A DNA stretch of 27,873 nt from Chloroflexota bacterium. Its GTDB lineage: Bacteria > Chloroflexota > Anaerolineae > CG2-30-64-16. The position numbers were made by a program, and so were the translations under genes. Shown one piece after another: positions 1 to 8,767 of this stretch. Numbering within the stretch: the first letter of the stretch is position 1; every line of letters begins with the position of its first letter. The DNA lies in contig JAKPQT010000159.1 in assembly GCA_029555885.1 (NCBI GenBank), positions 1 through 27,873 on the forward strand, written 5' to 3'. The notes under the pieces are model-generated. The model ran no database searches and was not told where the DNA came from. It saw nothing but the letters and a program-made list of their open reading frames with translations.

Positions 1-1800
1 CGACTCGTATGCGCTGTACAGGTAGGGCGTCTGTGCGGCAAACTCCGCGGCGCAGGTGTCGACGCGCTGGAAGGTGGGGTAGATGCCGAGATTTCCGCGG
101 AGATCGCGGATTGAAGCTGGAAGCTGGAAGCTGGAAGCTGATGATAGCAGCCGCGCCAGGTGACCGTCGGAGAAGCCGAGCCGTTTGGCGCGACGCAAGG
201 TGGTGGCTAACGCCGCGTCCATGGTCCAAGCATCCTGAACGGGTGGACGGCTCAACGCTGCTGACGGCGCAGCGCCAGTCGAAGGATCCCCCTCTGTCCA
301 TGTGGCGTCCTTCGACTCCGCCCCGCCTGCGGCGGGTCTCCGCTCAGGATGCTCGCGCGCGGCCGCCACCTCCCGCTCGCACGCGGCAATCTCAGCCATC
401 TGCGCAAGGAACCACGGGTCGAAACCGGTTGTCGCCGCGATGGCCTCCAGCGGCAGCCCCGCGCGCACCGCGCGGTACACCGCGAACAGCCGGTCGGCGG
501 TCGGCTGGCGGAGCGCGGCCAAGTCGGCCACGTCCTGTGGGTCGGCCGGTGCAGCCCGCTTCGGGCCGGAGCCGTCCAGCGCATCCACGCCGATCTCCAA
601 CGACTGCACCGCCTTGTTGAGCGCGGCGGGGAACGTGCTGCCGAGCGCCATGACCTCGCCCACCGACTTCATCTGCGGGCCGAGCAGCGGGTCCACGCCG
701 GGGAACTTCTCGAAGGCCCAGCGCGGCATCTTGACGACCACGTAATCGAGCGACGGCTCGAACGCCGCCTGCGTCTGGCCGGTGATGTCGTTCGGAATCT
801 CGTCGAGCGTGTAGCCGACCGCAACCAGCGCCGCGAGCTTGGCAATGGGAAAGCCGGTCGCCTTCGAGGCCAGCGCGGACGAGCGCGAGACGCGCGGGTT
901 CATCTCGATGACGAGCACGCGGCCCGTGGCCGGGTCCACCGCAAACTGAACGTTCGCGCCGCCCGTCGCCACGCCGACCGCGGTCATCACACGCCGCGCC
1001 AGGTCGCGTAGCACCTGGTACTCGCGGTCGGTCAGGGTCTGCGCAGGCGCGACGGTGATGCTATCGCCGGTGTGGACCCCCATCGGGTCGAGGTTCTCGA
1101 TGGAGCACACGACGACGAAATTGTCCGCGCTGTCGGCCATGACCTCCAGCTCGTACTCCTTCCAACCAAGCACCGATTCCTCGACCCAAGCCTGGCCGAT
1201 AGGCGAGACCGCGACCGCCCGGCGCAGTGCCTCCGGCAGCTCGTCTGGCGCGTAGACCCACGCCGCGCCTGCGCCGCCGAGCGCAAAGGACGCGCGCACG
1301 AGCAGCGGGTAGCCCGTCTGCGCGGCCAGCGCCTGCGCTTCGGCCAGCGTGTGCGCGGGACCGCCGGACGGCACAGGGAGCCCCTGCGCCAGCAGCGTGC
1401 GGCGGAACAGGTTGCGATCCTCCGCCGCCTTGATCGCGGGCAGGGATGCGCCGATGAGCTGGACGCCGTGCCGCGCCAGCGCGCCGTTCTCGCTGAGCGC
1501 GAGCGCGAGGTTGAGGCCGGTCTGCCCGCCCACGGTCGGCAGCATCGCGTCGGGCCGCTCCTGACGGATGATGGCCTCCAACGCGTCGGGCGTCAGCGGC
1601 TCGACGTAGGTCGCGTCGGCCAGCTCGGGATCGGTCATGATGGTCGCGGGGTTCGAGTTGACCAGGACGACGCGATACCCCTCCCGCCGCAGCGCCTTGA
1701 CGGCCTGCGTGCCGGAATAGTCGAACTCCGCGGCCTGTCCGATAACGATCGGACCGGAGCCGGGGACGAGGATGGTGTGGAGGTCGGTGCGTTTTGGCAT
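1..1800 (-). CDS. carB: Carbamoyl-phosphate synthase large subunit, 3' end cut by window edge
   Basis: The first 600 codons of CarB are present. With CarA it makes carbamoyl phosphate from bicarbonate, glutamine-derived ammonia and ATP, for pyrimidine and arginine synthesis in the cytoplasm. The start [20 protein letters not shown] and the blocks [40 protein letters not shown] and [20 protein letters not shown] are typical of the first ATP-grasp half; [21 protein letters not shown] near the edge begins the second half. It follows carA on the same strand after a 105-bp gap. Two oddities are visible. From memory of E. coli CarB, about 40 extra residues lie between [20 protein letters not shown] and [11 protein letters not shown] (positions 229-353), and they are encoded by a palindromic repeat. 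A heptamer array (113-140) encodes [11 protein letters not shown] just after [11 protein letters not shown]. The frame stays open throughout. Confidence 0.96.
   Translation of the reverse strand, partial: MPKRTDLHTILVPGSGPIVIGQAAEFDYSGTQAVKALRREGYRVVLVNSNPATIMTDPELADATYVEPLTPDALEAIIRQERPDAMLPTVGGQTGLNLALALSENGALARHGVQLIGASLPAIKAAEDRNLFRRTLLAQGLPVPSGGPAHTLAEAQALAAQTGYPLLVRASFALGGAGAAWVYAPDELPEALRRAVAVSPIGQAWVEESVLGWKEYELEVMADSADNFVVVCSIENLDPMGVHTGDSITVAPAQTLTDREYQVLRDLARRVMTAVGVATGGANVQFAVDPATGRVLVIEMNPRVSRSSALASKATGFPIAKLAALVAVGYTLDEIPNDITGQTQAAFEPSLDYVVVKMPRWAFEKFPGVDPLLGPQMKSVGEVMALGSTFPAALNKAVQSLEIGVDALDGSGPKRAAPADPQDVADLAALRQPTADRLFAVYRAVRAGLPLEAIAATTGFDPWFLAQMAEIAACEREVAAAREHPERRPAAGGAESKDATWTEGDPSTGAAPSAALSRPPVQDAWTMDAALATTLRRAKRLGFSDGHLARLLSSASSFQLPASIRDLRGNLGIYPTFQRVDTCAAEFAAQTPYLYSAYES
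113..140. repeat. Four perfect heptamer units inside carB
   Basis: Four exact copies of GAAGCTG lie head to tail inside the carB reading frame. On the coding strand they read as ASSFQLP-type residues in the linker region between the two CarB halves. The same heptamer occurs in four units at 17750-17777, also inside a coding region. Confidence 0.9.
229..353. repeat. Palindromic repeat insert within carB
   Basis: Two related segments lie side by side. The first runs from GCATCCTGAACGGG to AGTCGAAGGATCC (about 231-288). The second runs from GTCCTTCGACTCCGC to CTCCGCTCAGGATGC (about 307-352) and has an inner hairpin CCCGCC-TGC-GGCGGG. The 17-mer CTCCGCTCAGGATGCTC is also present in the intergenic palindrome at 12883-12934. 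The insert is in frame and adds about 40 residues to CarB. Confidence 0.75.
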
Positions 1801-1808
1801 TTTGTATG

Positions 1809-1905
1809 TTACAGGTTCAAAGGTTCTAGAGTTACAGGTTATGACGAAAAGGCTGAAGGTGTGAAGCAGAATCCGCCCTGCGGCAAACCTGCAACCTGCA
1901 ACCTT

Positions 1906-1918
<13 letters not shown>
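1809..1918. repeat. Inverted short-unit array between carA and carB
   Basis: The left arm (1809-1840) has units such as ACAGGTT and CAAAGGTT. The right arm (1886-1918) has the complementary AACCTGC and AACCTTC units. The reverse complement of one arm aligns with most of the other, so the transcript could form a stem of about 30 bp with a loop of about 45 nt. The carA stop codon (1906-1908) is inside the right arm, and the left arm ends 8 nt before the carB start. Confidence 0.8.
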
Positions 1919-3027
<1,109 letters not shown>

Positions 3028-3043
3028 AGTTGACTTCTTCTTC

Positions 3044-3112
3044 ACCGCAAAAACGCGAAGGACGCAAAGAAATCATCAAGAAGTCCTTCGCGTGCTTCGC
3101 GTCTTTGCGGTT
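3044..3112. repeat. Inverted array of 9-bp units upstream of carA
   Basis: The left arm (3044-3072) starts ACCGCAAAAACGCGAAGGA. The right arm (3084-3112), read on the minus strand, starts ACCGCAAAGACGCGAAGCA. Units follow the 9-bp pattern ACGCRAAGN. The arms pair over about 28 bp with a loop of 11 nt. It fills the 96-bp gap between the glycoside-hydrolase-like gene (stop 3124-3126) and carA. Confidence 0.85.
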
Positions 3113-3123
3113 CAAATGCTAGA

Positions 3124-5061
3124 TTAGCCGTCCCAGCTAAAGCGCCGGACGAACGGCGGGATGCTCGCGATGGCGTCGACGGTGTCAGTCTTGGTGCCGA
3201 GGACGCCGCCCCACCAGTCATCCGCACCCCACCCGCCCGCAATCCAGGGTGCGACGCTGAACAGATAGTCGGGCAGCAGCTCGCCGTTGGAGAGCAGGCC
3301 CGTGCGGAACCATTCGAACATCTCTCGGTGATAGTCTGCATGATACTTCACCGGCCCCGTATTGTCCACCTTCGGGTAGCGCCGGTCCTGATCCTGGCCG
3401 TACTGCCAGCCGCCTTCGCCGCCGATCATGGACAGCACGAACCCGATGCGCTCTTGCATCCAGCGGGCGAACGCGAGGAAGCTCAGCACCCCGTAGAAGT
3501 CATCAAAAACGGTCAGGCCCTGGTCATACGGATACGCCGGAGGGTGGTTCGCGCCGTAGTTGTGCAGGCTGAACCAGGCGCGATCCCAGATGTCCGTGCG
3601 CCCGATGGCGGCGACGGCATCGATGGCCGCGTCCAGCTCGACCCGCTCCAACACTTGCAGGCCGGGATAGCCGCCCGCATCGACCACCCGCGCGGCCATG
3701 CGCGCCCAGTTGTGGCCAAAGATGCCCAGCCAGCCAGAAGGCAGAACGTCTTTGCGCCATTCGCGGGTGTCGCCCGGCTCGTTGTAAATCTGGACGTAGG
3801 GCGGCGCGCCCACGCGCTTGAGCGCGGTGACGTAGAGCTCAGGTTCGAAGAACTCGTCGATGCGCTTGCCGATGCGCATACACGGCATGATGCCCGCGGC
3901 CCAGGTTGCGCGGGCAGCCGCCTCAGCCTGTAGCTCGTCCTGTGCATAGATCAGGGTCCAGCGCGCGTGGATGGACTTGAGCCGCTCGACTGTCCAGGCA
4001 ATGCTATCGTCCGTCAGCCCGATGCGGAAGTGCAGCCCGAAGCCATTATCCTGCGGCGGCCGCGGGAACGTGCGCAGGTGCGCGATGTTCTCCGGTGACA
4101 GCGTCACCGTGGGCGGCCGGGTCGGGGTGGGCCGGGGAATGTTGGGATGATCGGGCACATCCGGCACGTCGGGGATGTCTGGCACATCCGGCACGTCCGG
4201 GTTCACCAACTGGTTACCGGACGCCGCATGCCAGGAGATGTGTCCCACGCGTTCCGGCGCATCGGTGGTCGCGTACACGATCGCGAGCGCATATGCCTGG
4301 ATGCGGTATGCGCCGCTCGTGAACTCCGCACTGAGCGGCGCGCCCAGGCGCTGCTGCCCGGCGTATCGCGCCAGGGGGGATTCCGGTTGGTAGACCAACC
4401 CCAGCGCGCCCCACGCCTCCGTGCGCAACGCTGCGGCATCCGGTGGCTCGACCACCGGCGCATCCGGTGGCTCCAGCGGCGGCTCGTCTCCCGGCGCATC
4501 CGGCGGCTGGCCCTGTCCCTCCCGCGGCTGAAGCTGCCAGACGACGAAGGTCGAGACATGCCAGTTATGGGGCATCCCGCCGCCGACCACGACATCGCTC
4601 GCGCCTTCCGGACACCAGCACCACGGCCCGCGTCCGCCCGCCTCGGGGTTGAAGTGGCTACCGCTCCAGATGGGGATGTTCGCCCAGCCGGAACGCTCCT
4701 TGGGCGTCTCGCGCGTGTAGTCCTGGTAATTGGGATTGCCGAGCTGCGCCAGCCCATCCGACCAGTAGCGCACCAGCCGCTCCGTCGTGACCGGCCGGCC
4801 CTCCGCGTCCAGAACGCGGGCAAACAAGTGATGGTCCGCGCCTGCGTCGTCGAAGTAGTCCGGCGCGCCCCATGGCCGCAGATAGGCCTCGCGCGCCCAC
4901 GGTTCGATGCTGCCGGGTGTGTCGGATGGCTCCCAGCTGCTGTCGCGGGTCGTGAAGATGTCCACGATCCGGTAGACGTGGTCACCCGCGGGCCGGTCGG
5001 GCCGGTCTTCGCAGGGGATGACCGTGAGATTGAACTTCTGGGCCCAACGAGTCATGCGCAT
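3124..5061 (-). CDS. Putative clan GH-A glycoside-hydrolase-like protein with N-terminal accessory domains
   Basis: This is a 645-residue protein. Its C-terminal half (about 325-645) looks like a TIM barrel of clan GH-A: YVQIYNEPGD puts a candidate acid/base at Glu428, and SMIGGEGGWQYG a candidate nucleophile at Glu549. The N-terminal 170 residues (starting MRMTRWAQKFNLTVIPCED and rich in Trp and aromatics) match nothing I can name. A second unnamed block (about 220-290) is followed by a Pro-Asp linker with VPDVPDIPDVPD and then a PTPTRPPT stretch. There is no signal peptide or membrane segment, which is odd for a modular hydrolase. The start has GAGG 6 nt upstream. The substrate cannot be read from sequence. 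The barrel assignment is family-level; the two Glu roles are inferred. Confidence 0.7.
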   Translation of the reverse strand: MRMTRWAQKFNLTVIPCEDRPDRPAGDHVYRIVDIFTTRDSSWEPSDTPGSIEPWAREAYLRPWGAPDYFDDAGADHHLFARVLDAEGRPVTTERLVRYWSDGLAQLGNPNYQDYTRETPKERSGWANIPIWSGSHFNPEAGGRGPWCWCPEGASDVVVGGGMPHNWHVSTFVVWQLQPREGQGQPPDAPGDEPPLEPPDAPVVEPPDAAALRTEAWGALGLVYQPESPLARYAGQQRLGAPLSAEFTSGAYRIQAYALAIVYATTDAPERVGHISWHAASGNQLVNPDVPDVPDIPDVPDVPDHPNIPRPTPTRPPTVTLSPENIAHLRTFPRPPQDNGFGLHFRIGLTDDSIAWTVERLKSIHARWTLIYAQDELQAEAAARATWAAGIMPCMRIGKRIDEFFEPELYVTALKRVGAPPYVQIYNEPGDTREWRKDVLPSGWLGIFGHNWARMAARVVDAGGYPGLQVLERVELDAAIDAVAAIGRTDIWDRAWFSLHNYGANHPPAYPYDQGLTVFDDFYGVLSFLAFARWMQERIGFVLSMIGGEGGWQYGQDQDRRYPKVDNTGPVKYHADYHREMFEWFRTGLLSNGELLPDYLFSVAPWIAGGWGADDWWGGVLGTKTDTVDAIASIPPFVRRFSWDG

Positions 5062-5076
5062 GATGGACCTCTTTCT

Positions 5077-5231
5077 GTGAAGAGGTGAAGAGGTGACCGG
5101 GTGAACAGGTGATGTGGACGGGTGCAGTAGTTCGGATCATGTGACTCTTTTGCGTAGTGTATGAAGACTCAACCCGCCAGACGAGTTCGCCTTGTCACCT
5201 CTTCACCTGTTCACCTCTTCACCTTGTCATC
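5077..5231. repeat. Inverted array of 8-bp units between the amidase and glycoside-hydrolase-like genes
   Basis: The left arm (5077-5112) has units GTGAAGAG, GTGAAGAG, GTGACCGG and GTGAACAG. The right arm (5192-5231) has TTGTCACC, TCTTCACC, TGTTCACC, TCTTCACC and TTGTCATC, the reverse-complement pattern. The spacer is about 80 nt. The amidase stop codon (5227-5229) lies in the last right-arm unit. The left arm ends beside the ribosome-binding site of the downstream gene. The same 8-bp family recurs at 26106-26335. Confidence 0.9.
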
Positions 5232-6741
5232 GTGACAGCGTGGGCAGGAACGCGGGCGGCTGGCGGACGCGTGTAGCCTGCTCGAATGCATAAGCGCAGC
5301 GGATCAAGCGCGGCTCGCTCCAAGCCGTGCCGACGAACGACAGGCCAACGGGTAAGCCGCCTGCCGGGGCAGCCATTCCAACGCCCACATAGCCCAGCGG
5401 CACGGTGATGCTCGGATAGCCGGCGACGGCCGCGGGCGCAGATTTGCCGCCGGTGTAATGGTCGCCGTTGACATGGTCGGTCAGCCACGCCGGGCCGCCC
5501 GACGGCTCGATCAACGCATCGAGCCGGTATTCAGCTAACACCGCGTCGATGCCTTCGTCGCGGCCCAGCCGGTGATTGGTCGCCAGGGCCTTGATGTACG
5601 CCTCGTCGGTCAGCGGGCCCTTCGCCTGCGCCTGCAGCATCAGCTCCTGGCCGAAGAACGGCATGACCGTATCGCGGTGCGCCTCGTTGAAGGCAATGAC
5701 ATCCGCAAGCGAATGGACCGGCGCATGGGGGCCCAGTCTGGCGAGGTAGGCGTTCAGGTCGGCCTTGAACTCGTAGAGCAGGACCTCGAGTTCGGTTTCT
5801 TCCAGTTCCTTGTGCAGCGGGACGTTTGCCGGGTCTACGACCTCCGCGCGGAGGTCACGCAGGACCCGGATGGCGTCCTCCATCAGCGCGTCGACATTAG
5901 GGTTGAAGCCGAGACAATTGCGCGCGACGCCGATGCGCAGGCCTGCCAGGTTGTCTACGAGGAACGATGCAAAGTTACCCGGATAATCGAACGGGATAGC
6001 CGCGGTCGCCGGATCGCGCGGGTCCAGCCCGGCGAGCACCGCCAACAGTGCAGCCGCATCTGCAACCGTGCGTGCCATCGGCCCTGCTGTGTCCTGGCTG
6101 TGCGCGATGGGGATGATGCCCGTCCGGCTCACCAACCCGACGGTCGGCTTGATGCCGACGATGCCGCAGGTGTGCGACGGGCAGATGATGGAGCCGTCGG
6201 TCTCGGTGCCCACCGCGACCGCACACAGGTCCGCTGCGACCGCGACCGCCGAACCGGACGACGAGCCGCACGGGTTCCGGTCCAATGCGTAGGGATTGCG
6301 AGTCTGGCCGCCGCGGCTGCTCCACCCGCTGCTCGAACGGGTCGAGCGGAAGTTGGCCCATTCGCTGAGGTTGGTCTTGCCGAGCAACAGCGCGCCCGCC
6401 GCGCGCAGCCGTGTGACGACCGGCGCATCCTCAGGCGGGATGGAGCCGAGCAGCGCCAGCGAGCCTGCCGTAGTCATCATCCGGTCGTGGGTGGCGATGT
6501 TGTCCTTCAAGAGGATGGGCACGCCGTGGAGCGGGCCGCGGCTGCGCCCGCTGCGCAGCTCCGCGTCGAGCCGGTCGGCCTCCGTCCAGACATCCGGGTT
6601 GACCTCGATGACCGCGTTGAGCCGCGGCCCAGCCTGGTCGAGCGTCTCGATGCGGTGCAGGTATTCCGCGGCCAGGTCACGCACGGTCAGGTCACCCGCC
6701 GCGAGTTGCTCCTGGATGGCGGCAATGCTCAGTTCGGACAT
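5227..6741 (-). CDS. Amidase signature family hydrolase
   Basis: This 504-residue amidase hydrolyses an amide bond using the Ser-cisSer-Lys triad. Lys79 is in GVPILLKDNI, the cis-Ser is Ser160 in NPCGSSSGSAVAVAADL, and the nucleophile is Ser184 in VGTETDGSIICPSH. The 24-residue spacing of the serines matches GatA. The sequence resembles stand-alone bacterial amidases rather than GatA, and no gatB or gatC is nearby. It has no signal peptide, so a cytoplasmic location is likely. The start ATG is preceded by AAAGGTG. It lies 16 bp after the lipoate-ligase-like gene, so the two are probably co-transcribed, although no shared pathway is evident. The substrate is unknown. Confidence 0.93.
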   Translation of the reverse strand: MSELSIAAIQEQLAAGDLTVRDLAAEYLHRIETLDQAGPRLNAVIEVNPDVWTEADRLDAELRSGRSRGPLHGVPILLKDNIATHDRMMTTAGSLALLGSIPPEDAPVVTRLRAAGALLLGKTNLSEWANFRSTRSSSGWSSRGGQTRNPYALDRNPCGSSSGSAVAVAADLCAVAVGTETDGSIICPSHTCGIVGIKPTVGLVSRTGIIPIAHSQDTAGPMARTVADAAALLAVLAGLDPRDPATAAIPFDYPGNFASFLVDNLAGLRIGVARNCLGFNPNVDALMEDAIRVLRDLRAEVVDPANVPLHKELEETELEVLLYEFKADLNAYLARLGPHAPVHSLADVIAFNEAHRDTVMPFFGQELMLQAQAKGPLTDEAYIKALATNHRLGRDEGIDAVLAEYRLDALIEPSGGPAWLTDHVNGDHYTGGKSAPAAVAGYPSITVPLGYVGVGMAAPAGGLPVGLSFVGTAWSEPRLIRCAYAFEQATRVRQPPAFLPTLSR

Positions 6742-6757
6742 GAGTTACACCTTTCGC

Positions 6758-7837
6758 TCACTGCCCGGTCAGGACGACGCCCGCGGCCAGGACGGCGCGT
6801 GCGAAATCCGCCGGCGCGAGGCCGGGCGACACGATCCCTCGCGCCGCATACACCCGGGCGAAGCGCGCGACCAGTTCCCCCTCGTCGAGCGCGGCCCCGA
6901 CAGCCGCCGCCTCGAGGTCCGCCAGGCTATCCGCGGGCAACAGCGTGAAGTCGCCGGAGAGGGCCAGCCCGTCGATGCGGCCTGCGTGCAGCCGCACGGT
7001 CGCGCGCACCAGTCCGCCGGCCGCCTTGTGCAGCCCCTCCGCGACACGCACGTCCTCGTGAATTTTCACCCACGCAGGCCGGGCGCGACCCCCCTCGTGC
7101 AGCCACGCGTCGGACGCAAACCGCTCGTCGAGCGCCCGCGCTTCAGCTTCTTCCGCAGGCGTCCACGCGCCGGGCGCGACCGGCTCGCCCAGCGCGGCAC
7201 CGCACGCGGCAATGTACCGCCGCACGACGTCCGCTCGCGACGGGGCCGCACCAAGCTGCTCGGCCAGCGTGGTCATGTACTGCTCCAGGCTCTCGACCAC
7301 CTTATCGCGCATCTTTTCGGACGCGACCTTGAGCACGCGCGCCATCGCGGGCTTGTCGAAGGTGAACATCAGGCTGCCCACGACCACGTCTGCCTCACCG
7401 AGCTGCGCCGCTCCCGTCCCGCCGATCTTCTTGCCTGCCACGTGGATATCGTTGACCGGTCGATGATATGCCTCGACGCCGAGGCTGCGGTACGTCTCGA
7501 CCAGGGGACGGATGTACAGGCTGAACCGCTCGGTCAGGTCCGCGGGCAGTCGCCCCTGCCGGAAGACCCACTGGACGAAGACCTGCCCGTCGTCCAGGTA
7601 GACTGCGCCGCCGCCGACCTCCCGCCGAATGACGGGCAGCCCCTGCTCGCGGCAATGGGCCAGGTCCACCTCCGCAGCCGCATCCTGGTGATAGCCGATG
7701 CTCACATAGGGCCGGTCGGGGCTGACCAGGATGATGGTATCCGGCCCGTCCGGCCGCATGGCATACGCGGCGGCATGGTAGACCGTCTGCGACCGCACCG
7801 GCGACACCCGTCCGAGGTCCAGCAGGCGAATGGTCAA
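6758..7837 (-). CDS. Lipoate/biotin-protein ligase A family protein
   Basis: This 359-residue member of the biotin/lipoate A/B ligase family probably activates lipoate (or octanoate) and transfers it to a lysine of lipoyl domains. The ligand-loop motif RREVGGGAVYLDDG is at residues 71-84. NDIHVAGKKIGGTG carries the expected lysines (136-137). A C-terminal accessory domain follows from about residue 215. The start is a TTG at 7837 with GGAGGG 6 nt upstream; no in-frame ATG fits better. The neighbouring glyA-gcvT fusion belongs to glycine cleavage, whose H protein needs lipoate, but no gcvH is in the window. It could be a lipoate ligase or an octanoyltransferase of the LipM type; the sequence alone does not decide. 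Confidence 0.85.
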   Translation of the reverse strand: MTIRLLDLGRVSPVRSQTVYHAAAYAMRPDGPDTIILVSPDRPYVSIGYHQDAAAEVDLAHCREQGLPVIRREVGGGAVYLDDGQVFVQWVFRQGRLPADLTERFSLYIRPLVETYRSLGVEAYHRPVNDIHVAGKKIGGTGAAQLGEADVVVGSLMFTFDKPAMARVLKVASEKMRDKVVESLEQYMTTLAEQLGAAPSRADVVRRYIAACGAALGEPVAPGAWTPAEEAEARALDERFASDAWLHEGGRARPAWVKIHEDVRVAEGLHKAAGGLVRATVRLHAGRIDGLALSGDFTLLPADSLADLEAAAVGAALDEGELVARFARVYAARGIVSPGLAPADFARAVLAAGVVLTGQ

Positions 7838-7924
7838 TCAACTCCCTCCGCAGTTTATCTTGCATGAGTATAGGCTGCGACGGCTGGCGCGTCAAGCGGC
7901 TGGCCTACTATGTTGCTGTCGTTA

Positions 7925-7959
7925 CAGAGACCCGTTTTCTGGCAGAAAACGGGTCTCTG
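7925..7959. repeat. Perfect 16-bp hairpin in divergent promoter region
   Basis: CAGAGACCCGTTTTCT (7925-7940) and its exact complement (7944-7959) are separated by three bases. It lies between the divergent lipoate-ligase gene and the 8003 gene. The segment GAAAACGGGTCTCT recurs with one change at 22787-22800. It is therefore a dispersed palindrome rather than a simple terminator; there is no T run on either side. Confidence 0.85.
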
Positions 7960-8002
7960 TGTGTATACTGCGACAAATGCTGCACGCTGAGGAGAACCGA
8001 GG

Positions 8003-8644
8003 ATGCCGTTGCTGGAGCAAAGCCTGACACCCGCCGAACTGGACCTGTTCCGGAGCCTGACCACCCCGCGCAAGATCCAGGACTTCCTGGACACCGTGCG
8101 CTATGAGCCGGAGTATTTCAACCGCGCGCCGCTGCGCGTATTGCGTGAGCGGACGGGCCACTGCCTGGACGGCGCGCTGTTCGCCGCAGCCGCGCTGCAG
8201 CGCCTCGGCTATCCGCCCCTCATCATCGACCTGCTGCCGGAGCCGCTGACGGACGACGACCATGTGCTCGCCATCTTCCGGCGCAACGGCGCTTACGGCG
8301 CGGTCGCCAAGTCGAACTTCACCGGCCTGCGCTTTCGCGAGCCGGTGTTCCGCACGCGCCGCGAGCTGGTCATGTCCTATTTCGAGGATTTCTTCAACAG
8401 CCGCGGGCAGAAGACGCTGCGCGCGTACACCGTGCCGCTGAACCTGAGCGCGTTCGACGCGCTCCATTGGGAGACGCACGATGCCGCGGCCGATGTCATC
8501 GAAGCGCGGCTGAAGGATCTCAAGCAGTTCCCTCTCCTCACCCCCGCGATGGTCCGCGACCTGTCGCCGGTGGACCCGGCCAGGCTCGAGGCCGGGCTGC
8601 TCGGCGCAGACCGCGCCGGGCTGTTCAAGCCGGGCATCGCCTGA
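8003..8644 (+). CDS. Transglutaminase-like superfamily hypothetical protein
   Basis: This is a 213-residue soluble protein. RTGHCLDGALFAAAALQRLG puts a cysteine (Cys54) at the start of a helix. DDDHVLAIFRRNGAYGAVAK gives a histidine (His87) on a strand, and Asn or Asp residues follow. This Cys-then-His order resembles the transglutaminase-like/papain-like fold. The rest, including the FRTRRELVMSYFEDFFNSRG region, I do not recognise. The start ATG has AGGAGA 7 nt upstream and a possible -10 TATACT at 7964-7969. It stands between divergent and metal-transport genes and is probably its own unit, because the next gene has a separate promoter. The coding call is firm; the function is not. Confidence 0.75.
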   Translation: MPLLEQSLTPAELDLFRSLTTPRKIQDFLDTVRYEPEYFNRAPLRVLRERTGHCLDGALFAAAALQRLGYPPLIIDLLPEPLTDDDHVLAIFRRNGAYGAVAKSNFTGLRFREPVFRTRRELVMSYFEDFFNSRGQKTLRAYTVPLNLSAFDALHWETHDAAADVIEARLKDLKQFPLLTPAMVRDLSPVDPARLEAGLLGADRAGLFKPGIA

Positions 8645-8669
8645 CTTCCATATTCCTCTATTCCTAACC

Positions 8670-8698
8670 TTGCACCGCAGCGTCACCTGGGTTATACT
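8670..8698 (+). promoter_or_regulatory. Sigma-70-type promoter of the metal ECF operon
   Basis: The -35 element TTGCAC (8670-8675) and the -10 element TATACT (8693-8698) are 17 bp apart. Transcription would start near 8705, giving a leader of about 63 nt before cbiM. That is too short for a cobalamin riboswitch. Confidence 0.7.
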
Positions 8699-8704
8699 TG
8701 TTAC

Positions 8705-8726
8705 TGCAAGTCATTGCAATAGCAAG
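8705..8726 (+). promoter_or_regulatory. Candidate Fur-family operator overlapping the cbiM transcription start
   Basis: Two near-repeats, TGCAAGTCAT and TGCAATAGCA, follow each other and are succeeded by AG; the centre includes the palindrome ATTGCAAT. TTGCAA half-sites are known for the nickel regulator Nur of Streptomyces (usually TTGCAA-N5-TTGCAA). Here the spacing is similar but not identical. The position directly downstream of the -10 fits repression, and a Fur-family gene ends the same operon. The link is inferred. Confidence 0.5.
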
Positions 8727-8767
8727 TCTTCGCATTCCTTCCAGGAGTGTCAAGCAAGGAGGTCGCT

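Noticed and set aside
113..353. carB as a pseudogene because of the inserts
   Set aside because: The frame stays open from 1800 to the window edge, and conserved CarB sequence resumes after both inserts.
5077..5231. CRISPR-like array
   Set aside because: Units are 8 bp with no unique spacers, and the two arms are inverted.
7922..8686. Minus-strand open frame covering the 8003-8644 gene
   Set aside because: The plus-strand frame has a good ribosome-binding site and a fold-like motif order; the minus frame is composition-biased and starts inside a hairpin.
8699..8767. Cobalamin or nickel/cobalt riboswitch before cbiM
   Set aside because: The leader from the predicted start site is only about 63 nt, and no conserved riboswitch core is seen.
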